NCBI GenBank assembly: GCA_002382805.1
Contig: DGAD01000006.1
Span: 1 to 29,888 of the forward strand
Length of the DNA: 29,888 bases
Direction of reading: 5' to 3'
Source of the DNA: Clostridiales bacterium UBA4039
GTDB lineage: Bacteria; Bacillota; Clostridia; Lachnospirales; Vallitaleaceae
The notes under the pieces were generated by a model. The model was not told the DNA's origin. It saw nothing but the letters and a program-made list of their open reading frames with translations, and ran no database searches. The position numbers and the translations under genes were made by a program. Numbering within the stretch: position 1 is the stretch's first letter; each line of letters opens with the position of its first letter. Positions 1 through 7,787 of the stretch are shown piece by piece.

Positions 1-68
1 GTGCGGTTATTTAGCGCTTACGTTATTCACCCCTAAAATATATGTTTTTTACAGTATACTTTATGAAT

Positions 69-102
69 TGGCAACACTTTTCTAGACAACTTTTTTAAGG
101 TG
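69..102 (+). repeat. Left terminal inverted repeat of the first IS3 element
   Basis: This segment begins TGGCAACACTTTTCTAGACA and ends in TTTTAAGGT. It aligns, with several mismatches, to the reverse complement of 1299-1332. Confidence 0.65.
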
Positions 103-879
103 AATATTTTTATATTGTTTTGGGGTTAAATAACCAAGTGAAGAATGGATCCTATGATTATTAAACCAGTTTACATAGTCTGCCAGTTCGATTTTTAGTT
201 GCTCAATATTTTCAAATTTATACTGCTTTACAAACTCAGTTTTGATAATCTTGTAGGTAGCTTCTGCCACAGCATTATCACATGGGCACCCTTTCATACT
301 GAGAGATCGTTGGATAGAAAAGGTTTCTAATGTTTCATCAATTAGTTTGTTTTTGAACTCGTTTCTACGATCTGTATGAAAAATCTGGATCTTTGATAGT
401 TCACCTTTGATGGTGGCAAATGCTTTTGATACTAATAATGCATCTTTTCTTGTACCTGCACTGTAACCGATTATTTCACGATTGAATAGATTGATAACGA
501 CACATATATAATTCCATGAGGAACCAACGCTAACATAGGTAAGATCGCTTACAACAGCTTGTTTAGGTTCTTTAGTATTGAAGTTGCGTTTGAGCAAATT
601 AGCTGTTTTTGATTCATTACATGTTTCTTTATGTGGTTTATATTTTGACACTTGATATGACGAAATCAAGCATTCTTGTTTCATGATACGTCGAATTCTA
701 CGTTTAGAAACAGCGATCTCAAACTGAGTATATAATTCATTTTTGATTTTTAGAGCTCCGTAATTATTCCGGCTCTCTTTAAATATAGTTTTAATTTTCA
801 AAACCAAATCACTATCATTGGGTTTGTGTTTGGCTTCATAATAATAAGTACTTCTAGGGAGTTGTAGGACGCGACACAT
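82..879 (-). CDS. IS3-family transposase OrfB (DDE integrase core)
   Basis: This is a 265-residue rve-type integrase. The first catalytic Asp is in VVSDLTYV, the second in FHTDRRNEF, and the Glu is in DNAVAEATYKIIKTE. The C-terminal NWFNNHRIHSSLGYLTP motif is typical of the family, as is the start context YSVSAMCRVLQLPRSTYYY. Reading upstream of the first ATG, the frame stays open only to about 936, where a TAA stops it. The expected OrfB N-terminus (KIKVIE) sits in another frame, which indicates a small indel. The Arg after the second Asp replaces a glycine conserved in most IS3 transposases, so activity is doubtful. Confidence 0.85.
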   Translation of the reverse strand: MCRVLQLPRSTYYYEAKHKPNDSDLVLKIKTIFKESRNNYGALKIKNELYTQFEIAVSKRRIRRIMKQECLISSYQVSKYKPHKETCNESKTANLLKRNFNTKEPKQAVVSDLTYVSVGSSWNYICVVINLFNREIIGYSAGTRKDALLVSKAFATIKGELSKIQIFHTDRRNEFKNKLIDETLETFSIQRSLSMKGCPCDNAVAEATYKIIKTEFVKQYKFENIEQLKIELADYVNWFNNHRIHSSLGYLTPKQYKNIHLKKVV

Positions 880-932
880 TGCTGATACCGAATACTTGTG
901 AGTATTGTTTCTATTACTTTGATTTTCGTCCC

Positions 933-986
933 ATTATCAGTAATAACCGAGAGATATCGGCGTCGAAGACGGTTTACGAAGTAAAC
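933..986 (+). repeat. Run of four consecutive micro-palindromes between orfA and orfB
   Basis: Four short inverted repeats follow one another: ATTA-tcag-TAAT (933-944), CCGA-gagata-TCGG (947-960), CGTC-gaa-GACG (961-971) and GTTTAC-gaa-GTAAAC (972-986). The last three abut with no spare bases. The block fits a 51-bp in-frame insertion in orfA between codons for KQAA and LIMGRK, and it carries the premature stop codon. The palindromes are seen directly; that they are an insertion is inferred from family OrfA sequences as I remember them. Confidence 0.6.
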
Positions 987-1261
987 TTGTGAGCTGCTTG
1001 CTTTAAAATATCATTTTCCATGAGAAGTTGTTGATTTTGTTTTCGAAGTTTAATGAGTTCTAGTTGCTCAGGTGTCAAGTTATCCTTTTCCTTAAAAGAA
1101 CCACTATTCTCCTCTTGTTTGATCCATTTATCATGAGTTGAATAACCAACGTCATATTCTTTGGTAATATCGCATTTGCGTTTACCATTTTTGTAAAGCT
1201 GGACTAGTTGATGTTTGAATTCAGGGGTAAATATTCTTCTTGGTCTTTTAGAATGGGCCAA
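974..1261 (-). CDS. IS3-family transposase OrfA, C-terminus altered
   Basis: This is a 95-residue helix-turn-helix protein (HTH_Tnp_1 type) with the N-terminal pattern RRIFTPEFKHQLVQLY and a leucine-zipper-like C-terminal half (LRKQNQQLLMENDILKQAA). It starts at TTG, supported by AAAGGAG eight bases upstream. The ORF ends HKFTS-stop. Past the stop the same frame continues to LIMGRKSK, which I would expect directly after KQAA, so the last 17 codons appear to be foreign. Confidence 0.8.
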   Translation of the reverse strand: MAHSKRPRRIFTPEFKHQLVQLYKNGKRKCDITKEYDVGYSTHDKWIKQEENSGSFKEKDNLTPEQLELIKLRKQNQQLLMENDILKQAAHKFTS

Positions 1262-1298
1262 AGTATGATCTCCTTTAGTTTATGAATTTATAATACAT

Positions 1299-1332
1299 GA
1301 CCTTAAAATAACTGTCCAGTTAAGTGTAACCT
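1299..1332 (-). repeat. Right terminal inverted repeat of the first IS3 element
   Basis: Read on the minus strand it begins AGGTTACACTTAACTGGACA and ends in TTTTAAGGT, matching the left repeat at 69-102 imperfectly. Confidence 0.65.
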
Positions 1333-1337
1333 ATCCA

Positions 1338-1369
1338 CCCTGTCCATCTTAATTTTAAGGTGGGCAGGG
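1338..1369 (+). other. 15-bp stem-loop beside the first IS element
   Basis: CCCTGTCCATCTTAA and TTAAGGTGGGCAGGG pair across a TT loop, using two G-U wobbles if transcribed from the plus strand. No U-run follows, so it is not an obvious terminator. It lies between the IS end and the tRNA-like fragment and may be part of a mobile-element end. Confidence 0.45.
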
Positions 1370-1378
1370 ATATACATA

Positions 1379-1402
1379 GTGGAGGTGAGGGGAATCGAAC
1401 TC
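1379..1402 (-). other. tRNA/tmRNA 3'-end-like fragment, possible attachment-site scar
   Basis: On the minus strand the segment reads GAGTTCGATTCCCCTC followed by ACCTCCAC. This is the usual order T-loop (TTCGATT), T-stem 3' half and acceptor 3' half with discriminator A. The upstream half of the T-stem does not pair with CCCCT, and no tRNA body is present, so only the 3' end survives. Integrative elements that use a tRNA or tmRNA gene leave such a copy at one end. It could still be chance similarity. Confidence 0.35.
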
Positions 1403-1488
1403 TACATGTAAACTGAAACACTGATAGAAAGGAGGTTTTAGCACATCCAAATTTTAGGGGACTCAATTACGGACTCAAATCAACCCTT

Positions 1489-2568
1489 TTACTCACTTTC
1501 TGGTATTGCTGTTATATCAATTTTCATTTTTTTATCAGTAACTTCAACCATTTTTTTAAAATTATTAAGACCAAGTCTTTGAATATCTTCATCAGTTTCA
1601 ATATTACGCATATTATTTAAAGCTACTCCTTCTGAACTTGATAATACATTCGAAACTGCTTTAGAATCTGAATCAGGAATTGTATTATCTTCTTCTGCTT
1701 CTTCACTAAGCAAATCAACTTGATAACTCCTATAGGCTAAATACGAAAGAAGGCCAGACATAGCTCCTACCGTTGCGAATACAATTAATACTGGACTGTT
1801 CTTTTCTACCTTACGTAACCTAATTTGCCTATCAGCTAGCTCTCCATTCAAGTACATTTGTTCAGCATTAATAATATCAAATCTATTTGTTTCTTCATCA
1901 AAAGTTCCAATTATCGGTCGGGATAAACTATTAAATAATTCTTCAAATTTTTCTTTTGTATTAGCATTCAAATCTTTAATAGTATCTTTGTATCCAAATT
2001 TGTATTTATCTACAATACCTTTAAATTTATTTAACAAGGTATTCATTTCGTTATAATCAGGCTTCTTCTGATTTTGATAAATTTCAAGCATCATATCTTC
2101 AATATCTACTATCAACTCTTGCATACATTGTTCTATATCATTTTTAATTAGTGAATCAAATGCATCAACTAACAAATTTGTTTTAAGCCTCATCTTAAAG
2201 TTATTTGAGAATACTGAATTCAACCTTTTAAAAACTTCAAAAAGAATATTAATCTTTTGTAAGGTTTCACTAGACTCCATAGGTGTAAAGTTACCCATAT
2301 AGAATAATTTCTGGACATCAATATAATTACCTCTATCATTGACAAAATCACCATCAAAATAAGTACTATAATTTGTATTGAATGAAAATGATTTATCCAC
2401 GATAAAGATATTTTTCTTATCCATACCATCATTAATTAACTTATTCATTTTATTGAGTACATCAAATTTATTATTAGCAACTGTAAACGAATTTACCACA
2501 TGTGTTATCTGCCAGTTAGACATATTAACATCAGCTATATTTTTTAGTTCTACATTATAAACCTTCAC
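1489..2568 (-). CDS. Unrecognised single-pass membrane protein (359 aa)
   Basis: I do not recognise this protein. It has a mostly polar, Asn/Lys/Asp-rich N-terminal part (about residues 1-255), one hydrophobic segment near residues 258-282 (SPVLIVFATVGAMSGLLSYL), and a charged C-terminal tail rich in Glu, Asp and Ser. The middle part (about 100-215) looks helical. It starts at GTG with a GGGGGAAG ribosome binding site, three bases after the stop of the small membrane protein upstream, so the two are translationally coupled. It lies between two IS elements next to a defence system, which suggests accessory function. There is no motif on which to base a role. Confidence 0.75.
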   Translation of the reverse strand: MKVYNVELKNIADVNMSNWQITHVVNSFTVANNKFDVLNKMNKLINDGMDKKNIFIVDKSFSFNTNYSTYFDGDFVNDRGNYIDVQKLFYMGNFTPMESSETLQKINILFEVFKRLNSVFSNNFKMRLKTNLLVDAFDSLIKNDIEQCMQELIVDIEDMMLEIYQNQKKPDYNEMNTLLNKFKGIVDKYKFGYKDTIKDLNANTKEKFEELFNSLSRPIIGTFDEETNRFDIINAEQMYLNGELADRQIRLRKVEKNSPVLIVFATVGAMSGLLSYLAYRSYQVDLLSEEAEEDNTIPDSDSKAVSNVLSSSEGVALNNMRNIETDEDIQRLGLNNFKKMVEVTDKKMKIDITAIPESE

Positions 2569-2571
2569 AAT

Positions 2572-2949
2572 TTACTTCCCCCTTTTAATATCTTTAATTT
2601 TAATTTCTACAGCCCATTGCCCTGCCATTGTAAAAAACAAAGCTAATAATAGCAGTACATTCGAATCAAAAGTCTTCATAAGTGAATCTATAAACTCTGT
2701 ATTATTCACATGAGGAATAATTATCGCAAATCCAATTGCAATTGTATCTAGAATATACCTTATCACCTTTTCATACTTATTATCTCCAGAAAAGGTATCT
2801 ATTGCTGCCGATACGCTTAAAATTAATGCACTTGATGTTAAAGCAAAATTAGTTCTCTCATTTATTCCCAATATACCAAGCATATACAAAAAAACGAAAA
2901 CGATAAGTATTAACATCATAGATAACCTATAATTCTTCACATTGCTCAC
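2572..2949 (-). CDS. Small four-helix membrane protein of unknown function (125 aa)
   Basis: The protein is almost entirely hydrophobic, with about four membrane segments: near residues 9-27 (LSMMLILIVFVFLYMLGIL), 34-50, 63-80 and 96-113. The ATG is preceded by GGGGGGTGAG at good spacing, and a near-consensus promoter lies about 65 bases upstream. It is the first gene of a two-gene unit with the 359-residue protein. The arrangement (small multi-pass protein followed by a larger protein with one anchor) would suit a membrane complex, but I see no recognised domain. Confidence 0.75.
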   Translation of the reverse strand: MSNVKNYRLSMMLILIVFVFLYMLGILGINERTNFALTSSALILSVSAAIDTFSGDNKYEKVIRYILDTIAIGFAIIIPHVNNTEFIDSLMKTFDSNVLLLLALFFTMAGQWAVEIKIKDIKRGK

Positions 2950-3011
2950 CCCCCACTACTTTGTTATTATAAAATATTATTCTACATGTATTTCTTTCTA
3001 TTATTAAACAA

Positions 3012-3040
3012 ATTATACTCTTTTTCTATGATTCTGTAAA
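3012..3040 (-). promoter_or_regulatory. Promoter of the two-gene membrane cassette
   Basis: On the minus strand, a -35 TTTACA (3035-3040) is separated by 17 bases from a consensus -10 TATAAT (3012-3017), upstream of the ATG at 2949. Confidence 0.65.
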
Positions 3041-3139
3041 AGATTATTAGAAATTAATCCATTGTATTTAATTTTGTCAAATAAGTATTTTAAAACTTTT
3101 TCATACACAAAAGTCTAAGAAAGAACAATTATCTATTTG

Positions 3140-3169
3140 TGTTCTGATACAATAAAGTTGTAACACCAA
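3140..3169 (+). repeat. Left terminal inverted repeat of the second IS3 element
   Basis: It begins TGTTCTGATACAATAAAGTT and aligns with gaps and mismatches to the reverse complement of 4303-4332 (TGTTCTAGTCAAGCAAAATT). Confidence 0.6.
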
Positions 3170-3215
3170 GAGCGAGTTTGATGATATAATTCAAACTTGA
3201 AAAGGAGTTACGATT

Positions 3216-3503
3216 ATGGCAAATAACAAATATGATAAGGTCCTCCAGGACAAAATTATCCGTCTTCATCTTGAAGAAGGAAGAACCATCAAAAGTTTAA
3301 GCGACGAATACAACTTAGGTAGTGGCACACTCAGATATTGGCTGAATAAGCACCGTGAAGAATGCAAGAACAACCCACAGTTACAAAGCGAAACAAATCA
3401 AATGCTTGAAATTCAACGCTTGAAGAAGGAACTTGCCGAGACCAAGAAAGAGAATGATTTCTTAAAAAAGGCAGCAGCATTCTTCGCGAAGGAAATCGAC
3501 TAA
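3216..3503 (+). CDS. IS3-family transposase OrfA
   Basis: This 95-residue protein has an N-terminal helix-turn-helix (IKSLSDEYNLGSGTLRYWLNKH) and a C-terminal coiled coil (IQRLKKELAETKKENDFLKK) ending AAAFFAKEID, the usual layout for IS150-group OrfA. The start ATG follows AAGGAG by eight bases. The heptamer AAAAAAG at 3464-3470 lies within the FLKKAA codons. A -1 shift there opens a frame that runs through EFIREYHLEFGVNWLLNKL into OrfB. Confidence 0.85.
   Translation: MANNKYDKVLQDKIIRLHLEEGRTIKSLSDEYNLGSGTLRYWLNKHREECKNNPQLQSETNQMLEIQRLKKELAETKKENDFLKKAAAFFAKEID
3464..3470 (+). promoter_or_regulatory. Programmed -1 frameshift slippery site (A6G)
   Basis: AAAAAAG is read as TTA AAA AAG in the OrfA frame. 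The -1 frame from this point is open into OrfB. A6G is the known slippery sequence of IS150-type elements. Confidence 0.6.
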
Positions 3504-3553
3504 AGAAGTACGAGTTTATTCGTGAGTATCATCTAGAGTTTGGCGTAAACTGG

Positions 3554-4299
3554 TTGCTAAATAAACTTAGCCTTTACCCAAATGACTACTACAATTACCT
3601 AAAAGACCGCAAAGCAGCCTATCGTCAGCAAAAAGAAACATTGAAGCAACAGATCAAAGATGTGTATCACGAACTTAACGGAGCCATTGGTTACCGAATG
3701 ATCTGCGATTTACTGAACCGTAAAGGGATTCAGTGCTCTTATGGTACCGTTTATTCATACATGCGTGAAATAGGCATTAAAGCCATTGTACGTCGCAAGA
3801 AGAAGCCGTATATCAAAGGTTATCAGCATCACATTTTTGATAACCTGTTAGGACAAAACTTTACTGCTGCAAAGCCTAATCAGGTTTGGTGTACCGATTT
3901 TACATACCTTAGTCTGAAGAATAGTTCTAAACGCTACAATTGTAGCATTATCGACCTATATGACCGCAGTATTATAGCTAGTCTCAACAGTAAATGGATT
4001 GATTCTAACCTTGCCACAGCGACCAGGGGTCGCAATACGCCTCAAGGGATTTCATTGCCTACTGTGCTAATAATGAGATTACTCAAAGTATGAGCAGAGC
4101 CGGCAATCCGTATGACAACGCTCCGATGGAACGTTTCTATAATGCATTGAAAACAGAGTTCGTATATCAGTACTCTTTTGAGACCGATGAAGATCTTAAC
4201 CAAGGCATCTATGAATACATCTTCGATTTGTATAACCATCGTAGACCACACTCATATAACGATGGTAAGACGCCATTTGAAATGAGACATTCAAACTAG
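3554..4299 (+). pseudogene. IS3-family transposase OrfB, broken by a deletion frameshift
   Basis: The first part (to about 4020) encodes the HTH_21-like region and the first catalytic Asp (WCTDFTYLS). It then runs into nonsense and stops at 4093. The second part resumes two bases out of frame from about 4015 with HSDQGSQYASRDFIAYC and continues to 4299 through NAPMERFYNALKTEF and YNHRRPHSYNDGKTPFEM. The codons normally lying between SNLA and ILHSDQG are missing. The hexamer CACAGC (4015-4020) can be read in both frames at the junction, which fits a deletion between two CACAGC copies. The transposase cannot be functional. Confidence 0.85.
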
Positions 4300-4302
4300 C
4301 CA

Positions 4303-4332
4303 CTGGTATGACAATTTTGCTTGACTAGAACA
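4303..4332 (-). repeat. Right terminal inverted repeat of the second IS3 element
   Basis: Its reverse complement begins TGTTCTAGTCAAGCAAAATT, partner of 3140-3169. The following 156 bases to the end of hamB hold no gene; the only structure I see is GTCTATA/TATAGAC with a long loop (4337-4376). Confidence 0.6.
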
Positions 4333-4488
4333 ATCGTCTATATTTCCGCTTTGAAGTTCGAGTAGTGGCAGTATAGACTAATATAACTCATAAGGTAAGC
4401 ATTGTGGATCCTATTTTACTATTAATAATGGTATGGTTCACCGTTTAACACCTATTGCTGTTTTTTCAATTAATCATTCTCTCTCTAA

Positions 4489-6960
4489 CTATTTTACATT
4501 TCCACTAACTTCATAAATAATTATTTCATTTACCTTGTCCTGCTTCATAGCATCGATAATCTCACCCGAGATAAAGATTGTTCCATCTTCAATATTGATT
4601 GTGACATATTGAAGATATTTTCTCACAATTAATTTAGCAGTCTGAAACCCAACTCCATTTTTTATTAAAGTTACAATCTTCATATTTGTTGTACCATATT
4701 TCAATTGATAATAAAGAGTCTCATCTATTAACTCTAAATCATTTATAGCTTCTATGAACTTCATTAAATTATTTTCAATAAAATCTTGCTCTTCCTTAAT
4801 CCTAACAATCGCGAGATTTATTCTTTCAACTGGTGTTCTTAATCTAATATCCGTCCAAAGTTCTCTAAATGCTGTTCCTACCATATTAGGATTTTCTCTG
4901 ATGGTATCGCCCCATCTATCAACATAGACTAGAGTATCTGTACCTTTTTCAATAATACCTTCCCAGTATCTCATAAAGCTATTTATCATCATTTTATAGG
5001 ATACTTGTTTTATTTTCCACCCTATAAACATATTGTAGAAATTTAAAGCACTATCATTTTCAAGTCTGGTTATGTTCCTAGTTTTATCATTTTTCTCTAC
5101 GTATTTAATAAACATAGCCTTAATAGCCTTAAGTAAATGCTCAGGTTTTTTGACCATCATTTCATTATCACGAAGATAGTCAACGATTTTTTGCATAGCA
5201 AACTCATTATCAAGAATATCTATCTCTGTTATATTGTTAAGAAAACATATCTTCCCAATCTCTGTTTCCGCATACTTCACATCTCGTTTTCCAGTAATAC
5301 CTGGCGATTGATTCTCTAAAAAGTCTTCAGCACGTTTTCGATCAACTTTTGTATCCTCATTTAAAGTTACTTCACTAAGTAGTACATTTTCCACATTTTC
5401 TTTGTGCTTTAAATCAACTTGCAATGTATCTTTTAAGAACTTTGGAATATTAGCATCAGCACGCATATAGGTTGATTTTATAATCACAATATTTGGCTCC
5501 AATAGCTTTAATGAACCTTTCTTGGGATGAAATATCTCACTAAATCTGCTAACTCTACCAGACAAATTGCGTAGTTGAGAGTGCGACAACTTACTTCTGC
5601 CTTTATAATAATCCAACAGAAACATTTTTTCAGCTGGAATATTTACACCTTGTAACAATGTTGAACTGGTAACTATATATTTCACCTCATCAATCGATGA
5701 AAACAAATTTTCAATATAAAGCCTTATATTATCTGGGACTGAGCCGTGATGATATACAATTCCCCTTTGCAAGCAGTAAATCAGATTGTAGTTACCATGT
5801 ATATATTCTGAAATATTCCTACACGTCGTGAGAATTTTCTCATTATCAATAATGTCAGTTTCGCTTGCTAACCTTTTAGCAAAACGCTCAATGTCTGATG
5901 GTTTATTAAGATATACAATATTCTTACTACCAGATAACTCTAAAATTGTAACTGCTACATCAACATACTTCTTATTACCAATTGAGTACCATCGATCCAG
6001 ATATTGGTCATACAACTTCAACTTACTATCCACATCAGTCAAATTTACGAAATAATAATTCTCTGATTTGATATTCTCATCAATGCTGTATGCTTGCAAA
6101 TCAAAATCAGTATAATCTACATTCAAATATTCTTCATTCTTCAAAAAAGGGGTCAGATATTTGAATACTGTATTTCCTTTCCTACCATTTAATAGAATTA
6201 TTGCCGAAGCAAGCAATCTTGAACGAACATCATCTTCAAGCAATATATGAGCCTCATCAACAATAACATAATCAAAACAAAGTTCCTTATTCTTCTGTAG
6301 AAGCCGCAACAATCTTTCTTGTGTCAGTACTGCGATGAAATTCTCATCAGTTTCATTATACATATCTTGATGTGTCACAATCTTTCTTTCAAAACTGTAA
6401 CTATCACTTTTCAAGATTCTACGTTTTGTCTGGGCTAGTAATGATTTAGTAGGCACAAGTATACATATGTTTGACTTTTTATTATGCTCAATCAATGACA
6501 CAATTAACTCTGACTTTCCATAAGATGTAGGTGCAACTACAACCATACTTCTAGTGTTATTCTCACGAAAGTGTGTATTGAGCTTGTATTGCTCTTCAGT
6601 TAAATATATATCCCTGTCTCGAAACTGTTCCAAAAAAGATGATTGAAACTCTTTAAAAAAACCATTATCAACATCTACATCTTGAAGATGGTTTTTCTCA
6701 ATAAATTTAGCAATCGGTACGAAACCATTTATCAATGCTACACTGTATAGAGGTCTATATTCATCAAAGTGGTTACAATACTTTAGTATAATACGATAAC
6801 CCAATAATCTAGTGTTATTCTCAGAATTATTCATAAAAATGATTCCAAGTTTCAGTAACTTTATTTTATCAGAATTACTTATCTCATATCCACTGATCAA
6901 CCCTTGATATAATGTGTTGAATTCTGTATTTCTCAACTGCCTCAATGTAAACTTATCCAT
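4489..6960 (-). CDS. hamB: Hachiman defence helicase HamB
   Basis: This is an 823-residue superfamily 2 helicase. Visible motifs are Walker A APTSYGKSE (about 143-151), motif Ia VPTKSLLAQ (169-177), DEAH box VIVDEAHIL (232-240), the second RecA lobe starting about 346 (KNIVYLNKPSD), GIVYHHGSVP (400-409), motif V TSSTLLQGVNIP (431-442) and motif VI QLRNLSGRVSRF (462-473). The remaining 350 residues are helical with no recognised motif. It overlaps hamA by eight bases. In known Hachiman systems HamB is a DNA helicase that holds the HamA nuclease in check until phage infection. The assignment rests on the pairing with a HamA-like nuclease; the helicase alone could belong to another defence family. 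Confidence 0.75.
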   Translation of the reverse strand: MDKFTLRQLRNTEFNTLYQGLISGYEISNSDKIKLLKLGIIFMNNSENNTRLLGYRIILKYCNHFDEYRPLYSVALINGFVPIAKFIEKNHLQDVDVDNGFFKEFQSSFLEQFRDRDIYLTEEQYKLNTHFRENNTRSMVVVAPTSYGKSELIVSLIEHNKKSNICILVPTKSLLAQTKRRILKSDSYSFERKIVTHQDMYNETDENFIAVLTQERLLRLLQKNKELCFDYVIVDEAHILLEDDVRSRLLASAIILLNGRKGNTVFKYLTPFLKNEEYLNVDYTDFDLQAYSIDENIKSENYYFVNLTDVDSKLKLYDQYLDRWYSIGNKKYVDVAVTILELSGSKNIVYLNKPSDIERFAKRLASETDIIDNEKILTTCRNISEYIHGNYNLIYCLQRGIVYHHGSVPDNIRLYIENLFSSIDEVKYIVTSSTLLQGVNIPAEKMFLLDYYKGRSKLSHSQLRNLSGRVSRFSEIFHPKKGSLKLLEPNIVIIKSTYMRADANIPKFLKDTLQVDLKHKENVENVLLSEVTLNEDTKVDRKRAEDFLENQSPGITGKRDVKYAETEIGKICFLNNITEIDILDNEFAMQKIVDYLRDNEMMVKKPEHLLKAIKAMFIKYVEKNDKTRNITRLENDSALNFYNMFIGWKIKQVSYKMMINSFMRYWEGIIEKGTDTLVYVDRWGDTIRENPNMVGTAFRELWTDIRLRTPVERINLAIVRIKEEQDFIENNLMKFIEAINDLELIDETLYYQLKYGTTNMKIVTLIKNGVGFQTAKLIVRKYLQYVTINIEDGTIFISGEIIDAMKQDKVNEIIIYEVSGNVK

Positions 6961-7741
6961 TAATCAACTCCCCCTTTAAAAACTCTTCAACAGCTGTAAA
7001 GGTATTCTTCTGAATTGATAGCACTATTACATTTCTAAAGCTATCCGACTCAATTATTCTCTCTCTACTTTCTCGAATACCACTCAAAGTAATAGGGTCA
7101 TTAATATCATTGAATAAAACCGATGAAAGAATAACGTTATGCTCTTTTCCAGTGTGCACTTCTAAAGATTTATCTTCTTCTAGAATAGTTATGATTGAGT
7201 CTTTGACTTTGCTCTCCTTCATAGCAACATATGCACCGTGTATTGCATTTTGCCATATATACAAATCATCATCAGCCAATCTTTTCACAAGGTCATTTTT
7301 GGCAATGTTTATAAGTGATAGATTTTTAGCATGACTGTTTTTTGCAGAACCTAGTTCTCCAGATTTAACTTCTGTTATCCAAAGAGATTCCTCTTCATCG
7401 ACATAGAGTACATCAAACCCCTTTTTTATATGTCTCTCTTCTAAATTGAAGTATAAACTTATCGGCTCATAGCCAGTTATGTATTCAATAAATATAATAT
7501 GAGTCAATAATTCCCCAATCATCCCTTTTTTTAACTTCAATTCTTTAGTTTCATATCTTTTAATAAATTCAGCTAAAGTCTTTTTGTAAGAATAAAACTT
7601 CGGGTTTTTAGATGGAGCTTGCTTTCCATGGCAAATAGAAACTAAGTTATCCTTAATTTTGTTTTTTAACTCAATTGATAAATGATTAATTATAAAAACA
7701 GAAGTGTTCTCAGTAACTTGCTTAGTAATCCAATCACACAT
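6953..7741 (-). CDS. hamA: Hachiman defence nuclease HamA (DUF1837-like)
   Basis: This 262-residue protein has a PD-(D/E)XK-type nuclease arrangement: GMIGELL (Glu77), KKGFDVLYV (Asp110) and WITEVKSG (Glu124, Lys126). This GE / KGFD / ExK order is what I know from HamA (DUF1837) proteins, and the length is typical. The ATG follows AAGGAG by seven bases, and a good promoter lies about 47 bases upstream. Its stop overlaps the hamB start, giving the standard two-gene Hachiman order. All nuclease residues appear intact, so the system may be active. Confidence 0.75.
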   Translation of the reverse strand: MCDWITKQVTENTSVFIINHLSIELKNKIKDNLVSICHGKQAPSKNPKFYSYKKTLAEFIKRYETKELKLKKGMIGELLTHIIFIEYITGYEPISLYFNLEERHIKKGFDVLYVDEEESLWITEVKSGELGSAKNSHAKNLSLINIAKNDLVKRLADDDLYIWQNAIHGAYVAMKESKVKDSIITILEEDKSLEVHTGKEHNVILSSVLFNDINDPITLSGIRESRERIIESDSFRNVIVLSIQKNTFTAVEEFLKGELING

Positions 7742-7787
7742 TTGTATTCTCCTTAAATTATTACATTATTATTGCTCCCCAATAAAA

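Larger units (their letters stand above)
69..1332 (-). mobile_element. IS3-family insertion sequence, decayed
   Basis: An OrfA/OrfB transposase gene pair on the minus strand is bounded by imperfect terminal inverted repeats of about 34 bp (69-102 and 1299-1332), which share the core TTTTAAGGT and a GACA-containing outer part. No convincing target-site duplication is visible. Three things suggest it is inactive. OrfA stops early inside a hairpin-rich insert. The N-terminal part of OrfB runs through two different frames between about 900 and 930. The glycine usually following the second catalytic Asp is Arg (HTDRR instead of HTDRG). The family assignment is secure from the DDE core; the subgroup is not assigned. 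Confidence 0.85.
3140..4332 (+). mobile_element. IS3-family (IS150-like) insertion sequence with internal deletion
   Basis: OrfA and OrfB reading frames on the plus strand are bounded by imperfect inverted repeats starting TGTTCT at 3140 and ending AGAACA at 4332. The A6G slippery heptamer expected for -1 frameshifting is present at 3464-3470. The element is about 1.19 kb, short for the group, because the transposase core has lost DNA at about 4020. No clean target duplication is seen, but the left flank (from 3122) and the sequence from 4327 both read AGAACAAT followed by TCTAT two bases later. Confidence 0.85.

Noticed and set aside
1440..1490. A short minus-strand reading stretch ending in a Trp-Met-Cys stop, resembling the tail of an integrase
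   Set aside because: Only about 13 codons remain and a stop lies directly upstream; there is too little sequence to support a gene remnant.
3554..4093. A complete 179-residue transposase
   Set aside because: Its last 24 residues are out of frame. The true continuation (HSDQGSQYASRDF onwards) is in another frame, so it is a broken gene.
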